Shown here piece after piece: positions 41,399-50,600 of a stretch of 64,000 nt of DNA. The DNA lies in the NCBI RefSeq assembly GCF_032302195.1, contig NZ_CP135275.1, positions 2,542,001-2,606,000 on the forward strand, given 5' to 3'. Source of the stretch: Paenibacillus sp. MMS20-IR301. GTDB lineage: Bacteria; Bacillota; Bacilli; Paenibacillales; Paenibacillaceae. Position 1 is the stretch's first letter, and each line of letters opens with the position of its first letter. The notes beneath the pieces were generated by a model. That model was not told the origin of the DNA. It searched no databases and saw nothing but the letters and a program-made list of their open reading frames with translations. A program made the translations under genes and the position numbers.

Positions 41399-41480
41399 AT
41401 TCATTTCATTCAATTATACAAAACCGGATAATCCGAATACAATTCTATACAGAACCATAAATGAAAGGTAAGGTGCAGCT

Positions 41481-42224
41481 ATGGTGAGCTTAAGCGGAAA
41501 AGTAGCGATTGTGACCGGCGGGGGTACAGGAATCGGGCGGGCAACAAGTGTGGCATTAGCTGAACATGGAGTTAAGGTTGCCATTATTTACTCCCGTTCA
41601 GAAGCGGAAGCCCGGGAAACAGCAGAGCAAATTAATACGCAGGGCGGGCAGGCAATCGCGGTTCAAGCAGACGTATCAGCGGATTCAGAGGTCCGGGCTA
41701 TGGTTGAACATGTAGTTCAAACCTACGGCACCGTGGACCTGCTGGTGAATAATGCCAGCATCACGCAGCATATCCCGCTGGATGATCTGGAGGCTGTCAC
41801 TCCCGAGGTCTGGGATGAATTATACGGAGTGAATGTCAAGGGTATGTTCTTCTGCGCCCGGGCTGTTGCTCCGCATATGAAGCGCAGCGGGCAAGGTGCC
41901 ATAGTCAATCTGGGCAGCATTGCCGGGAACACAGGCAACGGTTCATCCCTGCCTTACGCCGTATCCAAGGCAGCGGTTCACGGGCTCACCCGGTCGCTCG
42001 CCCGTGCGCTTGCTCCGGAGATCCGGGTGAACTGCGTTGCTCCGGGAGCTGTTGCAACCCGGTGGTGGGCCGGACGGGAAGAGCAAATGCACAGGCTCGC
42101 CCCGAATCTCCTGCTGCAGCGTATAGCCGCGCCTGAGGATATCGCCGTCTTCATTTGTTCGGCACTTGCCCAGGAGGCTATGACCGGACAGATCATTACT
42201 GTGGACAGCGGGCAGACACTGTAG
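41481..42224 (+). CDS. Short-chain dehydrogenase/reductase (FabG-like)
   Basis: A classical SDR of 247 residues: TGGGTGIGRA cofactor loop, ADVSADSE with the Asp that contacts adenine, VNNASI, catalytic LGSIAG Ser, and YAVSK Tyr/Lys pair. The resemblance to 3-oxoacyl-ACP reductase is structural; the gene stands alone with a LysR regulator and is more likely to act on a polyol, keto acid or xenobiotic. Its ribosome binding site (AAAGG) is weak. Confidence 0.92.
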   Translation: MVSLSGKVAIVTGGGTGIGRATSVALAEHGVKVAIIYSRSEAEARETAEQINTQGGQAIAVQADVSADSEVRAMVEHVVQTYGTVDLLVNNASITQHIPLDDLEAVTPEVWDELYGVNVKGMFFCARAVAPHMKRSGQGAIVNLGSIAGNTGNGSSLPYAVSKAAVHGLTRSLARALAPEIRVNCVAPGAVATRWWAGREEQMHRLAPNLLLQRIAAPEDIAVFICSALAQEAMTGQIITVDSGQTL

Positions 42225-42333
42225 CGGTGCCGCCGCATGTTGCCGGGAGCTCAAGTTTCGCGAAACGGCAAACAGCCCTCTTTTCCACAAATCAGGAGAA
42301 GGGGCTGTAGATGTCGTATACTCAATTCTATAA

Positions 42334-43590
42334 TTAGTGCCTCAGCACGAACTCATCCAGCTTATTACCACTGGTATCATAGGCCTGATAAGTTAATGTA
42401 TCCCCGCTGACTGTAATCCCCGCGAACATCGGCTGATGATTCTGGAAATGAACCTTATGGTAGAACTGGTCCTCCTTCTTCTCATTGAACTTGGCCCCGG
42501 ATGCGTTCGTCACGACATAGACCGTTCCGCCTGTGGCAGCAGCAGGATCTGCTCCTTCTGTTACGATTTTGCCGCCGCGCAGCGGGTAGGACCGGGAGTA
42601 TTCATGATTATGCCCCTGCAGCACAAGATCGACGTTATATTTGTCAAAAATCTCCGTCCAGTCCTCCACCTTGCTGTACATATTCCCGCCATAAGCCGGG
42701 CGGTGCATCGCTACGATAGTCCACGGCTTATCCGTGCCGGCCAGATCCTTCTTCAGCCAGTCACTCTGTTTCTTCAGATTGCTCTCCGTATTCAGCACCG
42801 CCACATGGACAGGCCCGTAATCGATCGAATAGGAGGTCCCCGGTATGGAACCCTTCGCCCCGTTATCCGGCAGATTGAAATGTGAAGTGAACAACTCCGC
42901 CTCTCCATCTACCTCATCATGATTGCCCGTTACCGGCATCAACGGCACCCTCGCTATTAGCGCTTGAACATTGCCAAAAAAGCTGTTCCACGCCGCAGAA
43001 TCCTCCGGATCCTCCGTTAAGTCCCCGTTATGCACGATAACCTGCGCGGCCGGGAAGGTCTTGAACGCCTGCTCCAGCGTATCGCCCCAAACGGCAAAGT
43101 CTGCGGCGGTACTTCCCTGGGAATCCGTAACGTTAATAAAAGTCACCTGCTCACTCCCGGCCTCCGCTGTGGTGAACTCATAAGTTGGGCTCCATAGCCC
43201 TTCTGTCCGGCTGCCGACCCGGTAACTGTAGCGTGTGCCCGGTTCAAGTCCGGTAATCTCGGCTTTGTGCACGCCTTTTTTGCCGGAATCCGTCTTGATT
43301 GTTGTGCTGGCTGCCTGAACCTGAATGACATCGCCTCCGGTAAAAGCGGAAGCCCCGCCTCGGACTACCTCCAGCCATCCGTCCGCTCCGGCATCTCCGG
43401 TATACCAGGTGAACGCCCGGCCTGTGGCGGCATCCCCCTTAACCGTACTGACCAGATCAAACACGGCACCTGAGTCATCTGCTCCGCCCTCTGCGGTCTG
43501 CAGCGCTCTAAACCGCTCTGCTCCAAGCGCCAGTGCAATCAGCACGGCAACAATAATCCCAATGATGATGAACAGTTTCATGTCTTTCAT
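42334..43590 (-). CDS. Purple-acid-phosphatase-type metallophosphoesterase
   Basis: An exported enzyme with an N-terminal membrane helix (residues 5-22), a fibronectin-like N-terminal domain (LEPGTRYSYRVGS at about 115) and a calcineurin-like catalytic domain. All metal-binding blocks are present: VTDSQGS, VHNGDLTE, TGNHDE, AMHRPAYG and QGHNHEYSR. It should hydrolyse phosphate esters outside the cell. ATG 43590 follows GGAGGGAG. It is divergent from, and about 250 bases away from, the VTC/CotH operon, a possible functional link in surface phosphate chemistry. Confidence 0.92.
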   Translation of the reverse strand: MKDMKLFIIIGIIVAVLIALALGAERFRALQTAEGGADDSGAVFDLVSTVKGDAATGRAFTWYTGDAGADGWLEVVRGGASAFTGGDVIQVQAASTTIKTDSGKKGVHKAEITGLEPGTRYSYRVGSRTEGLWSPTYEFTTAEAGSEQVTFINVTDSQGSTAADFAVWGDTLEQAFKTFPAAQVIVHNGDLTEDPEDSAAWNSFFGNVQALIARVPLMPVTGNHDEVDGEAELFTSHFNLPDNGAKGSIPGTSYSIDYGPVHVAVLNTESNLKKQSDWLKKDLAGTDKPWTIVAMHRPAYGGNMYSKVEDWTEIFDKYNVDLVLQGHNHEYSRSYPLRGGKIVTEGADPAAATGGTVYVVTNASGAKFNEKKEDQFYHKVHFQNHQPMFAGITVSGDTLTYQAYDTSGNKLDEFVLRH

Positions 43591-43845
43591 GTGCTCCCTC
43601 CACACCGTCCTCTTCTTGCGTGCTGATGCGCAGCCTGCGATTCCTTTCAAGATAGACCCAAGCAGAGCCCTAAGTCAAATTTACACCAGGTTAACAAAAT
43701 ACCTGACATTCGCCGTGATTTGTTAACGCAGTGTAAAAACATTCAGCTGGCATTCAGTTTAATTTAAGAAAATCATAAGGTGCGTCCCTTACACTAGGAT
43801 CAGCAGCCAGACGAAGCTTAACCCGAGAACGAAATGAGGTGTGAA

Positions 43846-44559
43846 ATGAACCAGAAGCTGCAATTCCGGCACGAGCTGAAATATTTCATTAATTATCATC
43901 AATACCTGATTATCCGCCAGCGGCTGCGGAGCCTGATGGATACGGACCAGAACGCCAATCAGAGCGGTGAGTACCATATCCGCAGCCTGTATTTCGATGA
44001 TATGAACAATACAGCCTTGTCCGATAAGCTGGGCGGCCTGCGCGAACGGGCCAAGTACCGCATACGTATCTACAACACGCAGGATGATGTCATTCATTTC
44101 GAGAAAAAAATCAAGATGGATGATTATATCGCCAAAATCAAAGAACCGCTGACGCGCGGCATGTACAACCAGATAATGGCTGGCAACTATGAGGTGCTGA
44201 AGGTACCGGAAAGTCCGCTGCTTATGGAGCTGTACGACCAGATGCGGCATAACCTGCTGCGCCCGAAGGTGATCGTCGATTATGTGCGCGAGCCTTATGT
44301 GTGCCACAGCGGGAACGTGCGGATTACATTTGACAAGGAGCTGCGTACAGGGCTGCATGCGGTCGATATTTTCGACAAGGAGCTGCGGCCGGTGCGGGCG
44401 CTTGATGAGGGCTTTATTATTTTCGAGGTTAAGTTCGATGAATACCTGCCCGATTATATCAAAATTGCGCTACAGCTTGAAGGGCTGAACCGGCAGTCCG
44501 CTTCCAAATACGTCATTTGCCGGAAATTCCTAAAAACCAACTCCTGGGAGGATTATTGA
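43846..44559 (+). CDS. VTC-domain (polyphosphate-polymerase-like) protein
   Basis: A cytoplasmic triphosphate-tunnel protein of 237 residues related to the catalytic VTC4 domain of yeast polyphosphate polymerase. Tunnel-lining motifs are visible: FRHELKYFI, RERAKYRIRIYN, IHFEKKIK, and the late EVKFDEYLPDYI with Glu-x-Lys. It could make or handle a polyphosphate or triphosphate substrate. ATG 43846 follows GAGGTG. It is the first gene of a three-gene operon with a DUF4956 membrane protein (1 base gap) and a CotH-family protein, a combination that recurs in Gram-positive genomes. Confidence 0.9.
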   Translation: MNQKLQFRHELKYFINYHQYLIIRQRLRSLMDTDQNANQSGEYHIRSLYFDDMNNTALSDKLGGLRERAKYRIRIYNTQDDVIHFEKKIKMDDYIAKIKEPLTRGMYNQIMAGNYEVLKVPESPLLMELYDQMRHNLLRPKVIVDYVREPYVCHSGNVRITFDKELRTGLHAVDIFDKELRPVRALDEGFIIFEVKFDEYLPDYIKIALQLEGLNRQSASKYVICRKFLKTNSWEDY

Positions 44560-44560
44560 A

Positions 44561-45292
44561 ATGAGCACTTTAGCAACACTGGCCGCAGCGGCGGCACAAG
44601 GCACGAACGACACGGCGACAACGTTTTCGGATATGATCAAAAGCTCGGTGGTCGATAATTTCGTCTCCGATATCAGCATCTCCAAGATTCTGATTACGCT
44701 CGGCGTGGCTTTTCTGATCGGCTTCTTCATCTACATACTCTACAAGCGGGTCTTCAGCGGCGTCCTGTATTCCAAAAGCTTCAACGTCTCCCTGATGGGC
44801 ATGACTATGATTACCGCCACTGTTATCATCGCGATTAACTCAAACCTTGTGCTGTCACTCGGGATGGTCGGCGCCCTGTCTATCGTCCGTTTCAGAACTC
44901 CGATCAAAGATCCGACCGATCTGATCTTCCTCTTCTGGGCGGCTGTTGCCGGGATTGTGACTGGTGCGGGCTTCTTCACGCTGGCGATTATCGGCTCCAT
45001 TATCATTGGCCTGATTCTCTTCCTGTTCATTAAACGCTCTTCGGTAGAGACTCCGTACCTGCTCGTAGTGAACTGTGACGGTGACGACAGCGAGAAGGCC
45101 ATTCACAGCCATCTGAACAAATCGGTGAAACGGTATAATATGAAGCAAAAAACCGTAACCGCCGGCAACATCGAGCTGACACTGGAGCTGCGGCTGGATG
45201 ACAAGGAGGGCGGATTCGTCAATACCGTCTCGGATATTACCGGTGTCAGGAATGCCCTGCTGATCAGCTACAGCGGCGATTATGTCTCATGA
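44561..45292 (+). CDS. DUF4956 membrane protein
   Basis: About four membrane helices in the first 155 residues, with the family phrase GMVGALSIVRFRTPIKDPTD, are followed by a cytoplasmic ferredoxin-like domain of about 80 residues. Function is unknown. The tight operon with a VTC-domain enzyme suggests that it transports or regulates the product of that enzyme, by analogy with the membrane part of the yeast VTC complex; this is inference. Confidence 0.9.
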   Translation: MSTLATLAAAAAQGTNDTATTFSDMIKSSVVDNFVSDISISKILITLGVAFLIGFFIYILYKRVFSGVLYSKSFNVSLMGMTMITATVIIAINSNLVLSLGMVGALSIVRFRTPIKDPTDLIFLFWAAVAGIVTGAGFFTLAIIGSIIIGLILFLFIKRSSVETPYLLVVNCDGDDSEKAIHSHLNKSVKRYNMKQKTVTAGNIELTLELRLDDKEGGFVNTVSDITGVRNALLISYSGDYVS

Positions 45293-45319
45293 TGAGGGCG
45301 ATGAAAGGCGGTGCTCAGG

Positions 45320-47320
45320 ATGAAAGCACAGGGTAAGCGGATTCTGCTGATTCTTTGCTGCCTGCTGCTGGTTGCCGTTACCGCGGGATGCCAGCTAGTT
45401 AGTCCCTCAGCGGAGAATAATAGCGGGCAGGCGGACACGCAGACCAAGAAGGTTTCGGGTGAGGAGCAGAGTCTTGACACGGAAGTTTTTCCGAAGGATA
45501 AGGTCGTAGATGTCAATATCACCCTCGACCCAGGCGACTTCCAGGACATGCTGGACAACGCCAGCACCGAGGAATACAAGATGGCCTCCGTCGAATACAA
45601 CGGCATCAAGATGGATAATGTCGCGGTGCGGACCAAAGGGAACTTAAGCCTGCGCAGTGTGGTGCAGATGAGCGATTCCGACCGGTACAGCTTCAAGATT
45701 TCCTTCGACGAGTATGTGAACCAGAACCTGTTCGGCATCACCAAGATCAATCTTAACAACAATTACAGCGACGCCTCGTACATGCGGGAGTTCCTGACCT
45801 ACGAGCTGGCAGAGACCATGGGCCTGCCTACGCCAAAATACTCCTATGTCAACGTCTACGTTAACGGGGAGCTGAAGGGCTTCTATCTGGCGGTGGAGCA
45901 GATCGGCGATGCCTATCTGGAGCGCCATTTCGGCAATGCATACGGCGCGCTCTACAAAGGCCAGATGACCGGCCAGGGCAGTGAGCTCACCTGGCTCGGC
46001 GATGACGCTTCGCTCTATACGGGCCTTGAGATGAAATCCGAGAAATCGAATAATGACATTCTCCTGAACATGCTGGATGAGCTGAACAACGGCAGCGATT
46101 ACGAGAAATACATCGATGTCGACGATGCTCTCGGCTATATTGCCCTGAACGCCGTAACCGGCAATATGGACAGCTATCTCGGCAGCAATAAGCAGAACTA
46201 TTATCTGTATGAGGACGACGGCGTCTTCTCCATCCTGCCTTGGGATTACAACATGGCCTTCGGCGGCATGGGCGGCTCGGATGTACTGATCGATGAGCCT
46301 ACCCAAGGCGCACTCGCCGAACGTCCGCTGGTAGCGAAGCTGCTGGCGAACGAGATCTATAAGGCGAAGTATCACGAGATCGTCCGCAGCATGCTCAGCG
46401 GCTACCTGAAGGATGAGACCTTCCAGACCCGGATCAATGAGCTGAACACCATGATCTCCGGCTATGTGAAGGCCGACCCTTCCGCCTTCTACACGTTCGA
46501 GCAGTACGAAAGCGGTATCGAAGCCGTCAAGACCTTCATGTCGACCATGTCCAGCACGGTCGAGCAGCAGCTTGACGGCACGCTGCCTGCTACCAATGAC
46601 GGCAACGGCAGCGGCGGCGGCATGGGCGGCGGCGGTTTCGGCGGTGCGGGCGGTGGCATGGGCGGGGGCGGTGCGTTTGGGGCGGCGCTGGGCACGGGTG
46701 GTGCAGCGGTGCAGAGTGGTACTGACGCAGCTGCAGACGCTGGCGGAACGGCAGCGGGCGGTACGGCTGGGCAGGCGACGCAAGGCACGGGTGGCGCAGC
46801 GCAGGGTGCGACAGGCAGCAATGGCGGTGCGCCGCAGGGTGCAGGCGGTGGCGGCGCGAACGCTGGCGCAGCGAGCGGGCAGGCGGCGCAAGGCGCGGAT
46901 GGCGCAGCGCAGGGTGCTGCCGGTGACGACGCGAACGCTGGTGCGGCGAACGGACAGACGGCGCAAGGCGCGGATGGTGCAGCGCAGGGTGCGACAGGCA
47001 CAGGCGCTGCTCCTGGCGGTGGCGGTACAATGCCGCAGGGTCAGGACCAGGCCGCACAAGGCGGAGCGCCAGGTGCGATGGGCGGACCGGCGATGCCGGA
47101 GGGCGGCAACGGCCCAGGTGGCGGCCGCAACGGCGGCGGTATGGGCGGTTTCGGCGGTGGCGGAGGTTTCCCCGGCGGTATGGGCGGCGACTTCGGTGGC
47201 CAAGGCGCTGCCCCGCAGCAGCAAGGCAGTATAAGTGAAGCCATTACTACTGGCGTAGCAATTGTACTTTTGTTGCTGGCAGCCGCATTCGTTAGCTTTT
47301 ATAAGCGGAAACGGCTATAA
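45320..47320 (+). CDS. CotH-family surface protein kinase-like lipoprotein with Gly/Ala-rich tail
   Basis: A 666-residue exported protein. The signal peptide ends at lipobox Cys24 (VTAGC). Residues about 50-415 form the CotH domain: VRTKGNLSLRS, KINLNNNYSDASYMREFL, YVNVYVNGELKGFYLAVEQI and the active-site-like ILPWDYNMAFGGM. CotH of B. subtilis is an atypical kinase that phosphorylates spore-coat proteins. Residues about 430-640 are low-complexity Gly/Ala/Gln repeats, followed by one membrane helix and a KRKR tail, so the C-terminus looks membrane-anchored as well. ATG 45320 follows AGGCGG; a GTG at 45311 is too close to it. The third gene of the VTC operon. Confidence 0.9.
   Translation: MKAQGKRILLILCCLLLVAVTAGCQLVSPSAENNSGQADTQTKKVSGEEQSLDTEVFPKDKVVDVNITLDPGDFQDMLDNASTEEYKMASVEYNGIKMDNVAVRTKGNLSLRSVVQMSDSDRYSFKISFDEYVNQNLFGITKINLNNNYSDASYMREFLTYELAETMGLPTPKYSYVNVYVNGELKGFYLAVEQIGDAYLERHFGNAYGALYKGQMTGQGSELTWLGDDASLYTGLEMKSEKSNNDILLNMLDELNNGSDYEKYIDVDDALGYIALNAVTGNMDSYLGSNKQNYYLYEDDGVFSILPWDYNMAFGGMGGSDVLIDEPTQGALAERPLVAKLLANEIYKAKYHEIVRSMLSGYLKDETFQTRINELNTMISGYVKADPSAFYTFEQYESGIEAVKTFMSTMSSTVEQQLDGTLPATNDGNGSGGGMGGGGFGGAGGGMGGGGAFGAALGTGGAAVQSGTDAAADAGGTAAGGTAGQATQGTGGAAQGATGSNGGAPQGAGGGGANAGAASGQAAQGADGAAQGAAGDDANAGAANGQTAQGADGAAQGATGTGAAPGGGGTMPQGQDQAAQGGAPGAMGGPAMPEGGNGPGGGRNGGGMGGFGGGGGFPGGMGGDFGGQGAAPQQQGSISEAITTGVAIVLLLLAAAFVSFYKRKRL
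46856..47005 (+). repeat. 75-bp tandem repeat, two copies
   Basis: Two diverged copies of a 25-codon unit (beginning ANAGAA.GQ.AQGADGAAQG) lie in the low-complexity tail of the CotH protein, surrounded by shorter AAQG and GGMGGGG repeats. Confidence 0.8.
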
Positions 47321-47697
47321 AACTGATTTTATGTATCTTAAAAGTTACCCTCATTAGAGTCATTATTGATGTGAGTGCAGATAAGTTCGGCGTATTCACT
47401 TCCTTTCTTGCAGGCACGCTGCAGTTTCTTAAGATGTGGATTGTACTGATCATCATCAATACTTAGTATTTTTCCATTATTATCTATGGCTTCTATAAAA
47501 TTATCGACACTGTCAGCCTCGCATCGGAAGGAGTAGCAAATCGCTTCATCCAAATTTCTGAGACCGCGGGCCGGTTAAAAGGGAAAAGACTTATCCTGCA
47601 GGATTCAATCAGGACAGGCACTACAACAAACAGGGATGCCCTAAGCCGTTATCGGCCGGACATCCCTGTTCGCATACACTGCTATAGTTGTTGCGGA
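47321..47697. other. Intergenic region with a possible gene fragment
   Basis: A leftward frame (47338-47553, 71 codons) encodes a soluble acidic stretch with two CTH/RAC-like Cys residues. It lacks a ribosome binding site and is open upstream of the ATG, so it may be the 3' remnant of a lost gene. The region also holds the terminator of the peptidase gene. Confidence 0.35.
47629..47670 (-). terminator. Terminator of the M14/SLH peptidase gene
   Basis: AACAGGGATG pairs with CATCCCTGTT, with inner GGCC-type pairing, followed leftward by TTGTTG. Confidence 0.8.
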
Positions 47698-50600
47698 TTA
47701 TTGCACATTGATGATATTGCTGATAATGACAGCGGCTTGCGCGCGGTTGGCAATTCCTTTTGGCGCAAAAGTGTCAGAGGTCATGCCTTTCACGATGCCC
47801 TCCTGGGTAAGCAGTGCAACCGCATCTTTACCATAGGAAGCGATACTTGATTTGTCTTTGAAGTTCGCAAGTGCAGCATCTGCATCAGCAACCGCTTTGC
47901 CTTTGAACTTCTTCAGTGCGTTCGCGGCGATGATCGCCATCTCTTCACGCGTGATCGGGCGGTTTGGCTCGAACTTGCCATTGCCCACACCGCTCACCAG
48001 GTCGTTCTCTACCCCGGCAGCAACATAGCTGTACGCCCAGCCGGTAGTGCTCACATCACTGAAATTAGCGGAAGCATTCTTCAGCGGCAGATTGAAGGCA
48101 CGGACGATCATGGTAATGAATTCGGCCCGGGTCACTTCTTTGAGTGGTGCGAACGAGTTGCCGCCTACACCCTTAATGATGCCTTTAGCCGTCAATTCTT
48201 CAATAGCAGAGGCAGCCCATGCTGCTTTGCCAAGATCTGTGAATTTAATTGCCGGAGCAGGTGTAGCTGTAGGTTGCGTAGTTGGAGCTGGTGTTGCTGA
48301 TGGTGTCGGTGTTGCTGATGGTGTCGGTGTTGCGGCTGGAGTGGCTCCGCCCGACCCCGGGTTAGCCGGTTCCGGCTCAAGCACACCATTATCCATACCA
48401 TCTGCTTCCGTAGCTGCCGGAGCAGAGGCATAGATTGCATTCGCCAGCAATCTGAACTGGTTCTGCGGATGATATTTGTTCAGCAGATCATTCGCAAACA
48501 ATGTTACATGAATGTTATCCGTTTGGTAATTCAGCGCCAGCACTTGATCCTTGGCAGCATCGCTGTTCGGCCACCAGCCGGCTTTGAAGAAATCTTCGCC
48601 CGTTCCGTATTTCGCCAGCACTTCAGCGCCTTCCGGAACAGCCGTGAAATAAGCGGCAGATACAGTATACAGGTATTCACTGTCTGCATAAGGAGCAGTA
48701 ATTACGCTGTCTTGCGAGATGGCTGCTTTGAACAAGCCTTCATGCGCTGCGGCTCTGTTCGACTTGTTCACCGGATTGGAGTAGTCCAGGCCCGGCAGAA
48801 CATTCAGAGCTTTAATACTGCTCAGAATCGTACGCCCATAGCCGATGAATGGTTTACCGCTGGCAATCAGGCCTGTGCCGGAGTTGACCAGAACGTCCGC
48901 TGCAGCCGTATCAGTAGTCACTTTAAATCCAAGGTCAGCCAAAATGAATGCAGGTGCTCCGGCAATGGCTACATTCGCCGGCTTGAGCAGCTTGCCTGTC
49001 TTGTCTCCTGCTGCGCTGAATGGCACCAGATCAAGCAAGTATTTGGAAGTTATAGTTCTCAGGTTCGATCTGGAGACGAGGAAGCTGCCTTTCTCATAGC
49101 CAGGTCCATCATTTGAGAGCAAGGTTACTGCTTTATGGTTCGCAAGCAATTCGTTAACGGCTTTGATTGCATCATTGTTGCTGTTGCGGATAACGTAATT
49201 CTGGGCAAAGGCATATTGAGTCAGGTCAGTCGTTGGAATGACGATGCTGTTAACCTGCTGTGTCTTGCCGGTGAATGCGCCAGTGCTGCGGCTGACATAC
49301 CGGTCGAATCCGCGCATGTCGCCAAAGTTCTGTACGGTATCAGAATACATGGCATCAAAGTCAGATACATCCAGTCCGTCATATAGTACCAGGTTGGCAT
49401 AGCCGCGCTTCGCCTGATGCATGTTCACTACATAGGTTCCAGCCGGATAGTAGACTCCATCCACGTTTACCGGCATAGTAGTCTGCTCAACCTTCACTCC
49501 GTTACGAAGCAGGTATTGCACCATTTTGTAGGTTTCCAGTGCGTTCTTCTGCAGATCCTTGGCTAACGGAAGCACATAGTATTCAGGGAAGAAGTTCGTT
49601 TCTGCAGTTGCACGCTCACGGCCGATCGATTCATATTTGGCATTTACCAGAAATTCGTCAACCGCTTTATTGTCTTCATTATTCAAACCGCGTTTGAAGA
49701 TTTCGAGCTGGTTCAGGAACAGCTTCTCTTTGTTATCCTGTACATAACTGGTGGCAGCAAGTGCCGCATAATAGAACGCATCGAGCGAATCCTGATTCAG
49801 CTCCGGCACCTCAATGGTATGTCCAAGCGCACCTTGGTGCATCGCATAAACAGCGGTGTAAGCCGGTGAAGCATCATCCCATCCGGTCGCATTGCCATAA
49901 GGATCAGAGTATTTCGGATTATCTTTTAATAGCCCGGCTTCTTCATAAGGAATATGATACTTATCATATTTGGTGTTGGAAATCCCTGCCTTCCCCATTG
50001 CATTGGCCTGTTCAAGCATATTTTTCATGACCAGATCATATTCGATGTTCGGATCATGCGGCGGTGTACATGGCTCGATCAGGAAGCCGCTCACGAAACC
50101 GTGCATATCCAGGAAGCTCAGCGGGGTCCACTTGGCGATTTGTGCTGTAACCGCCTGGGTCTCCGGCTGGGTCTGGTATGAATTGTCGCGGTTCGGGTCA
50201 AGCAGCGTTGAAGTCGCACGTGTGTTCAGCGCACGGCCATCCGGATTCTCTACATAATCCAGCAGGAAAATCACATTGTCCAGCGCCTTGTCAATGTCGA
50301 GGGCAACCGGAACCACATTATCGTTAGCATCGATTGTATCGTAGTTGATGATCTTGTCGGTCATCAGTGTATTCAAAAACTTAATAATAACATCTACGCC
50401 ATTGGCTTCATCCGCATGGATATTGTTCAGCCAGATTGGCACTTTATAATCCTTCAACTGGCCGCTTCTAATCATCTCCTGTAATTTTGCAGGGTCATTG
50501 TTCATAAGCGGCAGTGTTTCATTCAAATATTGGTCCACGGACGCTTTGTCCTTAGCGACAATGGAGAAGTGAATCGCCCGTCCTTGAGTAGACGTTCCGA

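Noticed and set aside
45644..47224. Long open frames antisense to and out of frame with the CotH gene
   Set aside because: They result from high G+C and repetitive sequence; they have no ribosome binding site and low-complexity products.
47338..47553. A 71-codon leftward frame
   Set aside because: It lacks a ribosome binding site and is open upstream of its ATG; at most a remnant of a lost gene.
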